This document shows, piece after piece, positions 18,696 through 26,331 of a stretch of 64,000 nucleotides of DNA; the stretch's first letter is position 1, and each line of letters begins with the position of its first letter. The translations under genes and the position numbers were made by a program. The DNA lies in the NCBI RefSeq assembly GCF_902806995.1, contig NZ_LR777654.1, positions 310,001 to 374,000 of the forward strand, read 5' to 3'. The notes under the pieces were generated by a model. The model ran no database searches, was not told where the DNA came from, and was given only the letters and a program-made list of their open reading frames with translations. The stretch is from Chlamydiifrater volucris. Lineage in GTDB: Bacteria; Chlamydiota; Chlamydiia; Chlamydiales; Chlamydiaceae.

Positions 18696-21305
18696 ATGGA
18701 CAAGTTTTCGGAAGCAGTACAGGAAGCATTAGAGAAATCTGTTAAAGGGGCCAAAAAAGCTCAAGCACCCACTGTTAGTGAGAATCGATTTATCTTGGCT
18801 CTTTTAGATAACAAAGAATCGTTGTTTTATCTGACGTTGAAAAGCATTAACGACAACATCTCGTTGCTGGAAACGGCTCTCAATGAAGCTTTGTCTAGGG
18901 AACCTATTTTGGAGAGCGATTCCTCAGATGCTTTGCCAAAGTTTGCTCAGGGCCTGCATGCTATCATGTTGGATGCAAATTTAGAAGCAGAAGAAATGGG
19001 AGATGAATACGTTTCTGGGGATCATTTAGTATTGGCATTTTGGAAATCTTCTAAGGAGCCGTTTGCTTCTTGGAAAAAAGTTACTAAGGTTTCTATTGAC
19101 GAGGTTAGAGAGTTAATTAAAAGAAATAGGAAAGGAAGTCGCATGGATTCCCCTGGGGCAGAGTCTAATATGCAAGGGTTGGAAAAGTATTGCAAAAACC
19201 TTACAGCTTTAGCTAGAGACGGGAAATTAGATCCAGTCATAGGTAGGGACGAAGAAATTCGCAGGACTATACAAGTCTTATCTCGAAGAACAAAAAATAA
19301 CCCTATGTTAATTGGAGAACCTGGGGTGGGAAAAACTGCCATAGCGGAAGGATTGGCCTTACGCATAGTGCAAGGAGATGTTCCTGAAAGTCTTAAGGAT
19401 AAGAACTTATTTGTGTTGGATATGGGGGGATTGATAGCCGGGGCAAAGTATAGAGGAGAGTTTGAAGAGCGGTTAAAAAGCGTATTGCAGGAGGTAGAAG
19501 CTTCCGAGGGAGTGCACATTTTATTTATTGATGAAGTCCATACGCTTGTAGGAGCGGGTGCTACGGAAGGAGCTATGGATGCGGCGAACTTGCTAAAACC
19601 AGCTTTGGCCAGAGGCACACTGCATTGTATCGGAGCAACCACTTTGAACGAGTACCAAAAATATATTGAGAAAGACGCAGCTTTAGAGCGCCGTTTTCAA
19701 CCGGTATTTATTGCTGAGCCTTCTTTGGAGGATGCTGTCTTTATTTTGCGTGGGCTCAGGGAGAAGTATGAAATTTTTCATGGAGTGAGGATCACTGAGG
19801 GAGCCTTAAACGCTGCAGTTCATCTGTCTTATAGGTACGTCACGGATAGGTTTTTACCTGATAAAGCCATTGATTTGATTGATGAAGCCGCAAGCTTGAT
19901 TCGTATGCAGATAGGAAGTCTTCCTTTGCCTATAGATGAGAAAGAAAGAGAGTTATCGGCTTTAATTATTAAGCAGGAGGCTGTGAAGAGAGAAAAAAGT
20001 CATTCTTACCAAGATGAGGCAGAAATTTTACAAAAAGCTATAGATGGAGTTAAAGAGGAGTTAGCTTCTTTGAGACTACGTTGGGAGGAAGAACGAAATC
20101 TTATTACGGGATTAAAAGAGAAGAAGAACTCTTTAGAGAGTATGAAGTTTGCCGAGGAAGAGGCTGAACGTGTTGCAGATTATAATAGGGTAGCAGAGCT
20201 GCGGTATAGCTTAATTCCAGCATTAGAAGAAGAAATCCGAAAAGATGAAACAGCTCTCAGCAATCGGGATAATCGATTGCTTCAGGAGGAGGTTGATGAA
20301 AGGTTAATTGCTCAGGTTGTTGCTAATTGGACGGGCATTCCTGTTCAAAAAATGCTCGAAGGAGAAGCGAATAAACTCCTCGTTTTGGAAGAATCTATAG
20401 AAGAGAGGGTTGTTGGGCAGCCTTTGGCTGTTGCTGCCGTTAGTGATTCTATTAGGGCTGCTCGTGTTGGGCTAAGTGATCCACAAAGACCTCTAGGAGT
20501 GTTTTTATTTCTTGGTCCCACAGGTGTTGGTAAGACAGAACTGGCGAAGGCTTTAGCATATCTTTTATTTAACAAAGAGGATGCTATGGTTAGGTTTAAT
20601 ATGTCGGAGTATATGGAGAAGCACTCTGTCTCCAAATTTATAGGAGCAGCCCCAGGTTATGTAGGCTATGAGGAGGGGGGGAGTTTGTCTGAGGCCTTGC
20701 GTCGAAGGCCTTATTCCGTCGTGTTGTTTGACGAAATAGAGAAAGCAGACAAAGAGGTATTTAATATATTGCTCCAAGTGTTTGACGACGGGGAACTAAC
20801 AGACAATAAAAAACGGAAAGTTAATTGCCGCAATGCGCTGTTTATCATGACTTCTAACATAGGTTCTCAAGAGTTAGCGGACTATTGCAACAAAAAAGGA
20901 CACGAAATAAGTAAAGAGAAGATTCTTTCTATAGTTTCTCCTATTCTTAGGAAGTATTTTAATCCAGAGTTTATTAACAGAATTGACGAAATTCTTCCCT
21001 TCATGCCATTGAGCAAGGAAGATTTAGTAAAAATAGTGTCTATTCAAATGAAGAGAGTTGCTCAACGAATGGCTGAAAGACATGTCAAACTAATTTGGGA
21101 TGATTCTCTTATTTTGTATCTTAGTGAGCAAGGGTATGATTACTCTTTCGGAGCTCGACCGCTAAAACGGTTAATCCAACAGAGAGTTGTTACAATGCTT
21201 TCCAAAGCTTTTCTAAAGGGGGATATCAAACCTAATACAACGATCAAACTGTTTGTTTCCAGTGATATTGTGCTTTTTAAGCAATGCGTAGACGAGGAGG
21301 CTTGA
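18696..21305 (+). CDS. clpB: ATP-dependent disaggregase ClpB
   Basis: 869 residues, full length. N-terminal Clp-repeat domain (residues ~1-145), first AAA+ with Walker A GEPGVGKTAIAEG and Walker B HILFIDEVHTLVGAG, the coiled-coil M domain (~410-530, rich in Glu/Arg/Lys), and second AAA+ with Walker A GPTGVGKTELAKA and sensor GARPLKR near the C-terminus. It rescues aggregated proteins with DnaK and is normally heat-inducible; no CIRCE is visible before it. Starts 76 bases after mlaD. Intact. Confidence 0.97.
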   Translation: MDKFSEAVQEALEKSVKGAKKAQAPTVSENRFILALLDNKESLFYLTLKSINDNISLLETALNEALSREPILESDSSDALPKFAQGLHAIMLDANLEAEEMGDEYVSGDHLVLAFWKSSKEPFASWKKVTKVSIDEVRELIKRNRKGSRMDSPGAESNMQGLEKYCKNLTALARDGKLDPVIGRDEEIRRTIQVLSRRTKNNPMLIGEPGVGKTAIAEGLALRIVQGDVPESLKDKNLFVLDMGGLIAGAKYRGEFEERLKSVLQEVEASEGVHILFIDEVHTLVGAGATEGAMDAANLLKPALARGTLHCIGATTLNEYQKYIEKDAALERRFQPVFIAEPSLEDAVFILRGLREKYEIFHGVRITEGALNAAVHLSYRYVTDRFLPDKAIDLIDEAASLIRMQIGSLPLPIDEKERELSALIIKQEAVKREKSHSYQDEAEILQKAIDGVKEELASLRLRWEEERNLITGLKEKKNSLESMKFAEEEAERVADYNRVAELRYSLIPALEEEIRKDETALSNRDNRLLQEEVDERLIAQVVANWTGIPVQKMLEGEANKLLVLEESIEERVVGQPLAVAAVSDSIRAARVGLSDPQRPLGVFLFLGPTGVGKTELAKALAYLLFNKEDAMVRFNMSEYMEKHSVSKFIGAAPGYVGYEEGGSLSEALRRRPYSVVLFDEIEKADKEVFNILLQVFDDGELTDNKKRKVNCRNALFIMTSNIGSQELADYCNKKGHEISKEKILSIVSPILRKYFNPEFINRIDEILPFMPLSKEDLVKIVSIQMKRVAQRMAERHVKLIWDDSLILYLSEQGYDYSFGARPLKRLIQQRVVTMLSKAFLKGDIKPNTTIKLFVSSDIVLFKQCVDEEA

Positions 21306-21369
21306 TGCTGGTTAAAAAAGTTTTATTTAGATGTAGCCTAATTTTGTTTGAATAAGGATGTAAAACCAT

Positions 21370-21398
21370 TTGCAAGTTCTTTAAAAGACCATTATAGG
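21370..21398 (+). promoter_or_regulatory. Predicted promoter for the transglutaminase/TPR gene
   Basis: TTGCAA, 17-base spacer, TATAGG. The -10 overlaps a perfect 12-base palindrome GGTAGTACTACC (near 21397), which could be a regulator site or chance. Leader would be about 40 bases. Confidence 0.4.
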
Positions 21399-21443
21399 TA
21401 GTACTACCTCTAGATTAATTCTAGCTACTAAATAAGAAGGTTT

Positions 21444-22934
21444 ATGAATAGAAGAGTGGTTTCCTTTGTTCTGCTTTGTGGTTTTATATTATCTAATCAA
21501 GGAGTTTTAGCCAGAGATTCTTCTTTGGTTGGGTGGTTGTCGCCGAAGGTTGGGCAAAGAATCTGGGGATTGAATCCGAGTTCCTTGGAGTCATATTGTG
21601 TTTATCAAACTCTTTGTCGAGACAGAGACAGCGCTGCGTGGATACAACAACTAACAGGTTGCCCCGCTCATCTGGTTCTGTTATTGGCAAATTTAGTCGC
21701 TCGAGCTGGCCTGGAATCTGGAGATGATGTTTTTTTAGGTTCACATGAGAATCATGAAGCAGTTTGTTGGCTCCATGATCAGTTTTCCAGTGGTATCAAG
21801 GACGAGATAGATTTAGGTAGAGAGTTAATTTCTAGTGAATTCAACGAAAACTCTGATGTTGAACAGAAGATTGCTTGGTACTCATTATTTTTAGATGTAT
21901 TGGCTTTGCGTGCTCGTGCAATCTATTTCTTAAAAACCCAAAGGGGTGATCAGTGTAGAGATAAAGAGGAGCAACATATTTCGTTGATCTCAGCTATTAA
22001 TACACTGCTATTTGAGGAAATGGGTATCCGTTATCCTTCAAAGAAAGAAATGTTTGAAGAGAAATTTTCTCTTTTGTCTTCGGTGGTTAGTGGTAAATTT
22101 GGAGTATGTCTAGGGGTTTCTTCTTTGTACTTATGTATAGCCCAAAGACTTGGAGTTCCACTAGAAATTATTACTCCCCCTGGGCACATATATTTGAGGT
22201 ATCTGAAATCTTCAGGTGAGTATCTCAATATTGAGACCACAGCTGGAGGGTGTCACTATGAAACAGAGCGATACGAGAGTATTGATATTGAGGGGCTGAC
22301 GCAACGCTCTATGAAGGAAGTTGTAGGATTAACTTTCATGAACCAGGGGTCTTTTTTTCTGTATGCCAAAAATTATAGGCAGGCAGCGCATTTCTATGAA
22401 AAAGCCGCATCCATTTTGCAGGATTCTTTACTAAAAGAATTGCTGGCTATATCTCTTATATTGTCTGGGAAAGAAACCGAAGGAGAAAAGTTATTGAAAA
22501 GTGTGTTAGACAAAAGTTCGAATAAGAATTCTATAGCAAGTCAATACTTAAGTGGTAAAATTGGGAAGGGTGCTTTGGAAATCGTTTTTTCTGAACCAAG
22601 AGATTCTTACGAAGATTTGTTGAGCTATGGTAAGCAGCTCCAATGGGTTAGTGATCAATATCCTGATTTTCTAGATGCTCGCCGCAAATTGGCCTCTATT
22701 TTCCTTCAGTTAGGGAAGACTAGAGAAGCTCTAAATACTTTGGAATATTGTTATTCCAGGGATTCGGACAACTTATCGTTAGTTCTTTCTTTGTGCCAGT
22801 TGTATTTGGAAAGAATGGATTATCTAAAGGCCAAGATAATGCTGACGAAAGGCGAGGAGCTTTCTTTGAAAAAACACTCGGGTTGGTATGCTGTGCGTAA
22901 AATGCGGACCCGGGTCGCTAGGGTTGCTCCGTAA
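21444..22934 (+). CDS. Secreted SirB1/transglutaminase-like protein with TPR repeats
   Basis: 496 residues. N-terminal Sec signal peptide (MNRRVVSFVLLCGFILSNQG, cut probably after VLA). The middle carries a transglutaminase-like SirB1 core: FGVCLGVSSLYLCIAQRLGVPL with a candidate nucleophilic Cys, and PPGHIYLRY with the His. From about residue 300 on, helical TPR-like pairs (YRQAAHFYEKAASIL, ISLILSGKETEGEKLL, LASIFLQLGKTREALNTL, LCQLYLERMDYLKAKIML). It is expected in the periplasm or outer envelope; whether it is a peptidase, a transglutaminase or a scaffold is open. Positional homologues between clpB and the Inc cluster exist in other chlamydiae as hypotheticals. Confidence 0.75.
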   Translation: MNRRVVSFVLLCGFILSNQGVLARDSSLVGWLSPKVGQRIWGLNPSSLESYCVYQTLCRDRDSAAWIQQLTGCPAHLVLLLANLVARAGLESGDDVFLGSHENHEAVCWLHDQFSSGIKDEIDLGRELISSEFNENSDVEQKIAWYSLFLDVLALRARAIYFLKTQRGDQCRDKEEQHISLISAINTLLFEEMGIRYPSKKEMFEEKFSLLSSVVSGKFGVCLGVSSLYLCIAQRLGVPLEIITPPGHIYLRYLKSSGEYLNIETTAGGCHYETERYESIDIEGLTQRSMKEVVGLTFMNQGSFFLYAKNYRQAAHFYEKAASILQDSLLKELLAISLILSGKETEGEKLLKSVLDKSSNKNSIASQYLSGKIGKGALEIVFSEPRDSYEDLLSYGKQLQWVSDQYPDFLDARRKLASIFLQLGKTREALNTLEYCYSRDSDNLSLVLSLCQLYLERMDYLKAKIMLTKGEELSLKKHSGWYAVRKMRTRVARVAP

Positions 22935-22952
22935 TCATTTGTTTTGAAAATA

Positions 22953-22981
22953 TTTTCATGTAAAAATTTTTCCACTAAAAT
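22953..22981 (+). promoter_or_regulatory. Inc-type promoter repeat, copy A
   Basis: TTTTCA, 17 bases, TAAAAT, then GTTCCGCGAG. One of four near-identical modules in this cluster with exactly the same spacing. Leader to the next ATG is about 205 bases; within it no long open frame is visible. Confidence 0.7.
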
Positions 22982-23192
22982 GTTCCGCGAGTTTTTTTAG
23001 GATCGTTTGTCTTCCTTATTCTGTAATCGTGTTACTTCTGCAATTTTTGCTTACATGGGAACTAGTTAAGCTTTCAGAAATGTTACTAATAGATTTTTGG
23101 GAAAATAAAGCTTGGATGCATTTTGGCCTTTGTTGTTTAAAAATGTGAATTGATGGTGTCTTTCGGGAAGAGAAATAGAAGGAGAGGTTGTG

Positions 23193-23531
23193 ATGTCCAG
23201 TAAAGTAGAGAGTTTTTGTTTTAACGTTTTAAATGATACTTCAGATTTTTTCGGAGAGACTTCGGGATCGACTATTACTACCAAAATCAAGGTGATGACA
23301 GTGGTTATTGCCTCCGTCATAGGGGTTATCGTAGCGCATGTGGGTTTGAGTTTGCTTTCAGGAAATGTAGTAATTTGTGCGGTTGCTGGTCTCAGTTTGG
23401 CTGCGGCCGGGGTCATGCTATCAGCCGTGTCTTTGATACTTTTAATTAAATTTTCTCGATTTTACGTTCAGAGAGGGATTGGCAAGGGTATGTTACGTAA
23501 TGAAGAAATGGTGAAAGACCCTGCGAACTAG
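23193..23531 (+). CDS. Inc-like inclusion membrane protein candidate (112 aa)
   Basis: Start at ATG 23193 with GGAGAGG six bases upstream; a GTG directly before it is in frame but less likely. After about 38 polar residues come two hydrophobic segments with a short turn: MTVVIASVIGVIVAHVGLSLL and VVICAVAGLSLAAAGVMLSA, continuing to LILLIKF. The tail is short and basic. This is the compact Inc architecture, and the position after the TPR gene matches the Inc cluster of other chlamydiae. A terminator follows at 23680. Host target unknown. Confidence 0.75.
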   Translation: MSSKVESFCFNVLNDTSDFFGETSGSTITTKIKVMTVVIASVIGVIVAHVGLSLLSGNVVICAVAGLSLAAAGVMLSAVSLILLIKFSRFYVQRGIGKGMLRNEEMVKDPAN

Positions 23532-23679
23532 AAAATGAGACCTTACATGACAGCGATTGATTAGTCTTGAATGTAAAAGTTAGTGATATGAACGAAGAAA
23601 CACATCGTAGTACTTTTTCTGGAGGATAATTTTTTTGTATTTAGGAGTTGATCCTAACAAATTGGTAGTTATTCTCTTG

Positions 23680-23705
23680 AGCTCCTCATTGGAGTTTTTT
23701 TTTTT
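23680..23705 (+). terminator. Rho-independent terminator in the inc cluster
   Basis: AGCTCC, 5-base loop, GGAGTT, followed by eleven T residues. An additional small perfect hairpin, TTAGGA-gttga-TCCTAA, sits just upstream at 23641-23657. It closes the transcript starting at promoter copy A. Confidence 0.7.
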
Positions 23706-23745
23706 GCAAAAGGTTTTTATAGAACTGAGAGCATATCATAAGTTG

Positions 23746-23774
23746 TTTTCATATAAACGCTGTTTCACTAGAAT
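23746..23774 (+). promoter_or_regulatory. Inc-type promoter repeat, copy B
   Basis: TTTTCA, 17 bases beginning TATAAACGC, TAGAAT. It shares TTTTCATATAAAC with copy C. Its downstream sequence is the most diverged of the four copies. It lies 369 bases from the next ATG. Confidence 0.7.
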
Positions 23775-24142
23775 GCATTGTCAAAAATTTTTTTGAAAAG
23801 AGAGTTTTGATTGATATGGTTTTTCTGTGGGAAAACTAAGGGGTGTTTCCGCGCTCAGGGAAAGAAGTTTCATCTGGTAAGGGAGATCCTCCCTAGGTTT
23901 TTCGTAGTCAAGGCCATCCTCTTTTTCCTTAAGGGTTTTCTTTTGGGTCGAGAGGGTTCTTTTCAAAATTGTAGTCCTTTGATTGTTCGGTTAGTGGGTT
24001 AGTGGGTCGGCTTGAAAAGCTTCCAGTGGGCTTTGGGCTAGCGTTTTGGTGTATAGCCCTATAGCTAGTTTCATCTTACCTACAGGCTATAAATCTTGGA
24101 TGCAAACTATAGTTTAGAGTCTTTATTGAAAGGGAGAGAGCC
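23775..24142 (+). other. Long untranslated leader before Inc-like gene
   Basis: About 368 bases with no convincing gene; open frames here start at TTG without ribosome sites. Visible structures are a GGGAG-atc-CTCCC hairpin near 23880-23895 and a GGGCTA...TAGCCC hairpin with an 11-13 base loop near 24036-24060. It may be a regulatory leader or contain a decayed gene. Confidence 0.4.
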
Positions 24143-24868
24143 ATGGCAGGTGACGGAATAAAATTATTATGTTCTGGATCGTGGGGTAATTTTTCAATTT
24201 CTTTGGGTGGACAACCTTCTAAAAGATCTTCTGAAGGATCCTATGAATGCAAAAATTCTTCAGGAGTGTCTAAAACAACAACGATTGCAGCATCAATCTT
24301 GGCTGCTATGGGTGGGTTATTAACTCATTTTGGTGCGGAGTTACTATTTGGGTTGATAGCTTCGTCACCTGTGACGGTCATTTCTTTATCGGTTATAGGA
24401 TTAATTATAGCTTTAGCAATTGCCGTCATAGTGATTAGGAGTTATTGGATCCGGCATAAACTCGATTTGTCCGAATCTAAGGATCCAAATATTAGAAAAT
24501 CTCTTGGAATAAGAGAGACAGATCGTCCTATGAAAGCAGACAGTTGTGCTAAAAAACGAAAGAAAAGAAGACGAATCATATTTCGTACCCGAAGTAGTAG
24601 TGTTCGTGGGGGAGGGAAAAAAGGTTCTACTGAGCAAATTAGTCTACGTCCTCGAAGTAGCAGTTATTATGGGTATTATGGCGTGGAAACAAGTGGATCA
24701 TCGAGTGACGATGATTCTGGAGAAGAAAGTGCAGTAGTAGGGGTCACAGAGAGCTATGACAGAAAAGAACCAGAGAGTGTGTATGAAAAGGAAAAGGCAG
24801 TAGGGTTGGACTTAGAGAAAAAATATATTCGATTGAAAGAGCTTTTCTTGCAGAATTTCCCTGACTGA
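24143..24868 (+). CDS. Inc-like protein with long phospho-motif-rich C-terminal domain (IncG-like, 241 aa)
   Basis: ATG 24143 follows AAAGGGAGAGAG. Residues 1-43 are polar. A bilobed hydrophobic hairpin spans about 45-99 (TTTIAASILAAMGGLLTHFG, then VTVISLSVIGLIIALAIAVI). The cytosol-facing tail of ~140 residues has a basic cluster KKRKKRRR (137-144), two RxRSSS elements (RTRSSS 148-153, RPRSSS 169-174), an acidic Ser-rich patch (SGSSSDDDSGEE) and a helical end. The RxRSxS pattern resembles the motif by which C. trachomatis IncG binds host 14-3-3 once phosphorylated. That resemblance is inference; overall identity to IncG is not claimed. Driven by promoter copy B. Confidence 0.72.
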   Translation: MAGDGIKLLCSGSWGNFSISLGGQPSKRSSEGSYECKNSSGVSKTTTIAASILAAMGGLLTHFGAELLFGLIASSPVTVISLSVIGLIIALAIAVIVIRSYWIRHKLDLSESKDPNIRKSLGIRETDRPMKADSCAKKRKKRRRIIFRTRSSSVRGGGKKGSTEQISLRPRSSSYYGYYGVETSGSSSDDDSGEESAVVGVTESYDRKEPESVYEKEKAVGLDLEKKYIRLKELFLQNFPD

Positions 24869-24959
24869 GAAAGAGTCTATCTTCAAGGAATTTGTGATTA
24901 TAGGTTGATAGCCGGACGCCTTGCTTTTAACCTTGTCAGTCAGAATGTTATAGAAATTA

Positions 24960-24988
24960 TTTTCATATAAACCTTTTTTTAATAAAAT
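24960..24988 (+). promoter_or_regulatory. Inc-type promoter repeat, copy C
   Basis: TTTTCA, 17 bases, TAAAAT, then GCCCCGCTAAGCTTTT. The upstream GTTATAGAAATTATTTTCAT and downstream CCCGCTAAGCTTTT are almost identical to copy D. Leader to the next ATG is about 300 bases. Confidence 0.75.
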
Positions 24989-25297
24989 GCCCCGCTAAGC
25001 TTTTCCGGATGGGTTGTTTTAGGGCTTTTCGTGGATCCTTTCTTCTGCGCTGTTGGAAGGTTTCTTATCAGTGTGGTGGGGGCGTCCGCGGCGATCGTTT
25101 CTTCGGTTGCTTCATGACTTCTGACTCATTTCTAGAGAGCTTAGTGCACGAAACTTTTCTGCAATGTTTTCTATTGCATAGGTCTTTCTGAGGAGCTTTT
25201 TGTGAAGTGACTAGGGCCATTTTCGCTTTAGAGGACAGGTTTTTTGTGGTAAAAGCAGTGCTTTGTTGATTTTGCAAGATAAGAAAAAGAGGATTTT
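24989..25297 (+). other. Long leader, possibly remnant of an inc gene
   Basis: About 309 bases between promoter copy C and the next Inc-like ATG. No good gene: a 60-codon frame from ATG 25009 lacks a ribosome site and Inc features. In another frame, around 25052-25108, a hydrophobic Ala/Val/Ser stretch (FLISVVGASAAIVSSVAS) ends in a stop. It shares GCGATCGTT with the gene in the corresponding place after copy D (25939-26253). It could be a decayed copy of that gene, or simply a leader RNA. Confidence 0.35.
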
Positions 25298-25310
25298 ATG
25301 TCAGTTGAAG
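25284..25310 (+). repeat. 27-base repeat over start codon, copy 1
   Basis: Identical to 26305-26331. It covers five A residues, the ribosome site GAGGATTTT, ATG and the codons for SVE. It marks the two following Inc-like genes as duplicates or as having exchanged their starts. Confidence 0.85.
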
Positions 25311-25693
25311 GTAGTACATCGGTACAAAGTCAAAGTTTATGTTCTTTTGAGAAGCTCATGTCTCCTGTAAAGGGTATTTATGGTGGATTATTTGGTGCAG
25401 TGGATAGTGCATCGAAAGCTAAATATGCAGTTGTGGCTGTTGTAGCTGCTGTAGCAGCCTTTTTTGCTCTGGCAGCGTCTACTACAGCTGCTAGTGCTTT
25501 GGGGCTTTTTGTCTCTGCAAATGTTGGTGCGGCACTAATTGTAACAGGGGCTGCCTTGGCTGTGGTCTCCGTTCTGATGCTTATTAAGCTTTGCAGGGCT
25601 TTTAAGGTGGACGGTCAAGCGGAAGGGAAAGATGCTTCATCGACTCCTCAAGCATCTGGTGGTGGAGATAAAGTAAAATCTAAGAAGAAGTAG
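25298..25693 (+). CDS. Inc-like inclusion membrane protein candidate (131 aa)
   Basis: ATG 25298 with GAGG upstream. After ~45 residues come two Ala/Val-rich hydrophobic segments (YAVVAVVAAVAAFFALAAS and LGLFVSANVGAALIVTGAAL continuing to VVSVLMLIKL), then a short Lys/Gly/Ser-rich tail ending in KVKSKKK. Its first residues MSVEGST match those of the IncA-like protein at 26319, and the ribosome site plus start are a 27-base perfect repeat, so the two are likely paralogues. Followed by a strong terminator. Basic tail may bind membrane or acidic host partner; unknown. Confidence 0.75.
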   Translation: MSVEGSTSVQSQSLCSFEKLMSPVKGIYGGLFGAVDSASKAKYAVVAVVAAVAAFFALAASTTAASALGLFVSANVGAALIVTGAALAVVSVLMLIKLCRAFKVDGQAEGKDASSTPQASGGGDKVKSKKK

Positions 25694-25714
25694 TTTTAGG
25701 CTTCTCTAGCGGTG

Positions 25715-25765
25715 GAGGACCTCTGTTGTCTTATTTATAGAGATGACAGGGGTTCTTTGGTTTTT
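25715..25765 (+). terminator. Rho-independent terminator in the inc cluster
   Basis: A 12-base-pair stem with G-U pairs, GAGGACCTCTGT / ACAGGGGTTCTT, a ~19-base loop, then TGGTTTTT. It ends the transcript from promoter copy C just before promoter copy D. Confidence 0.65.
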
Positions 25766-25877
25766 AAAATCTTTTTCTCACTGTTTATTTTTGAGCTTTT
25801 AGATTCAATATTTTGAATAATGGTTTTTTTTGAGTGTTTAGAAGTTAGGTTTTTGGTTTACAGTGTTATATAAATTA

Positions 25878-25906
25878 TTTTCATATAAATCAGTTTGTAT
25901 TAGAAT
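25878..25906 (+). promoter_or_regulatory. Inc-type promoter repeat, copy D
   Basis: TTTTCA, 17 bases, TAGAAT, then GTCCCGCTAAGCTTTTTC. Leader to ATG 25939 is only about 25 bases, unlike copies A-C. It probably drives both the 104-residue and the IncA-like gene, which have no promoter between them. Confidence 0.75.
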
Positions 25907-25938
25907 GTCCCGCTAAGCTTTTTCTTGGAGTAACTCTT

Positions 25939-26253
25939 ATGAAGCTTTTCTGCAAAAATGTCATGACCCGATTGGGGTGTAAAGATGTCGGTCTTGGTCA
26001 CGTGTCTAGAATGCGGCCTGGAGTTTGTGTGGACAGAGTTCGGGCTGCGATCGTTGGAATCGTATTTTTTCTGGGAGTGACGTCTCTCCTCTCTGGTGGG
26101 GCTTGTTTTCGAGGAGCTGTCTCCGGTGGGGCTTTAGTTGTGTCTGGGGCTATTTGCATAGCACTTGGCATAGTTCTGTTGGCTCTTTCGATTGCATGGA
26201 TTGTGAAGATGTCGGGGATAAGTATTTGCAGTTGTTTAGGCGGTAAAAAGTAG
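25939..26253 (+). CDS. Inc-like inclusion membrane protein candidate (104 aa)
   Basis: Small protein with TTGGAG before ATG 25939. About 33 Cys/Arg-containing polar residues, then a hydrophobic pair: VRAAIVGIVFFLGVTSLLSGG and GGALVVSGAICIALGIVLLALSIAWIV, and a short Cys-rich end (ISICSCLGGKK). This is the minimal Inc layout with no cytosolic extension. First gene after promoter copy D and 65 bases before the IncA-like gene. No function can be assigned. Confidence 0.72.
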   Translation: MKLFCKNVMTRLGCKDVGLGHVSRMRPGVCVDRVRAAIVGIVFFLGVTSLLSGGACFRGAVSGGALVVSGAICIALGIVLLALSIAWIVKMSGISICSCLGGKK

Positions 26254-26304
26254 ATGTTTTTTGTTTCTCTAGGGGAAACGGTTTAAGAATTTATTTAACA
26301 AATA

Positions 26305-26331
26305 AAAAAGAGGATTTTATGTCAGTTGAAG
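26305..26331 (+). repeat. 27-base repeat over start codon, copy 2
   Basis: Identical to 25284-25310 (see there). Identity stops after the codon pair following SVE, where the two genes diverge. Confidence 0.85.

Noticed and set aside
19022-19642. 206-codon frame opposite clpB
   Set aside because: Antisense shadow of the first AAA+ domain; Ser/Pro-rich translation without any motif.
23811-24002. Open frame of 63 codons in the leader before the IncG-like gene
   Set aside because: Starts at TTG with no ribosome site, composition unlike an Inc protein, and opposite-strand frames overlap it; treated as leader.
25009-25191. Open frame of 60 codons after promoter copy C
   Set aside because: No ribosome site, not hydrophobic in the Inc way; kept only as a possible gene remnant.
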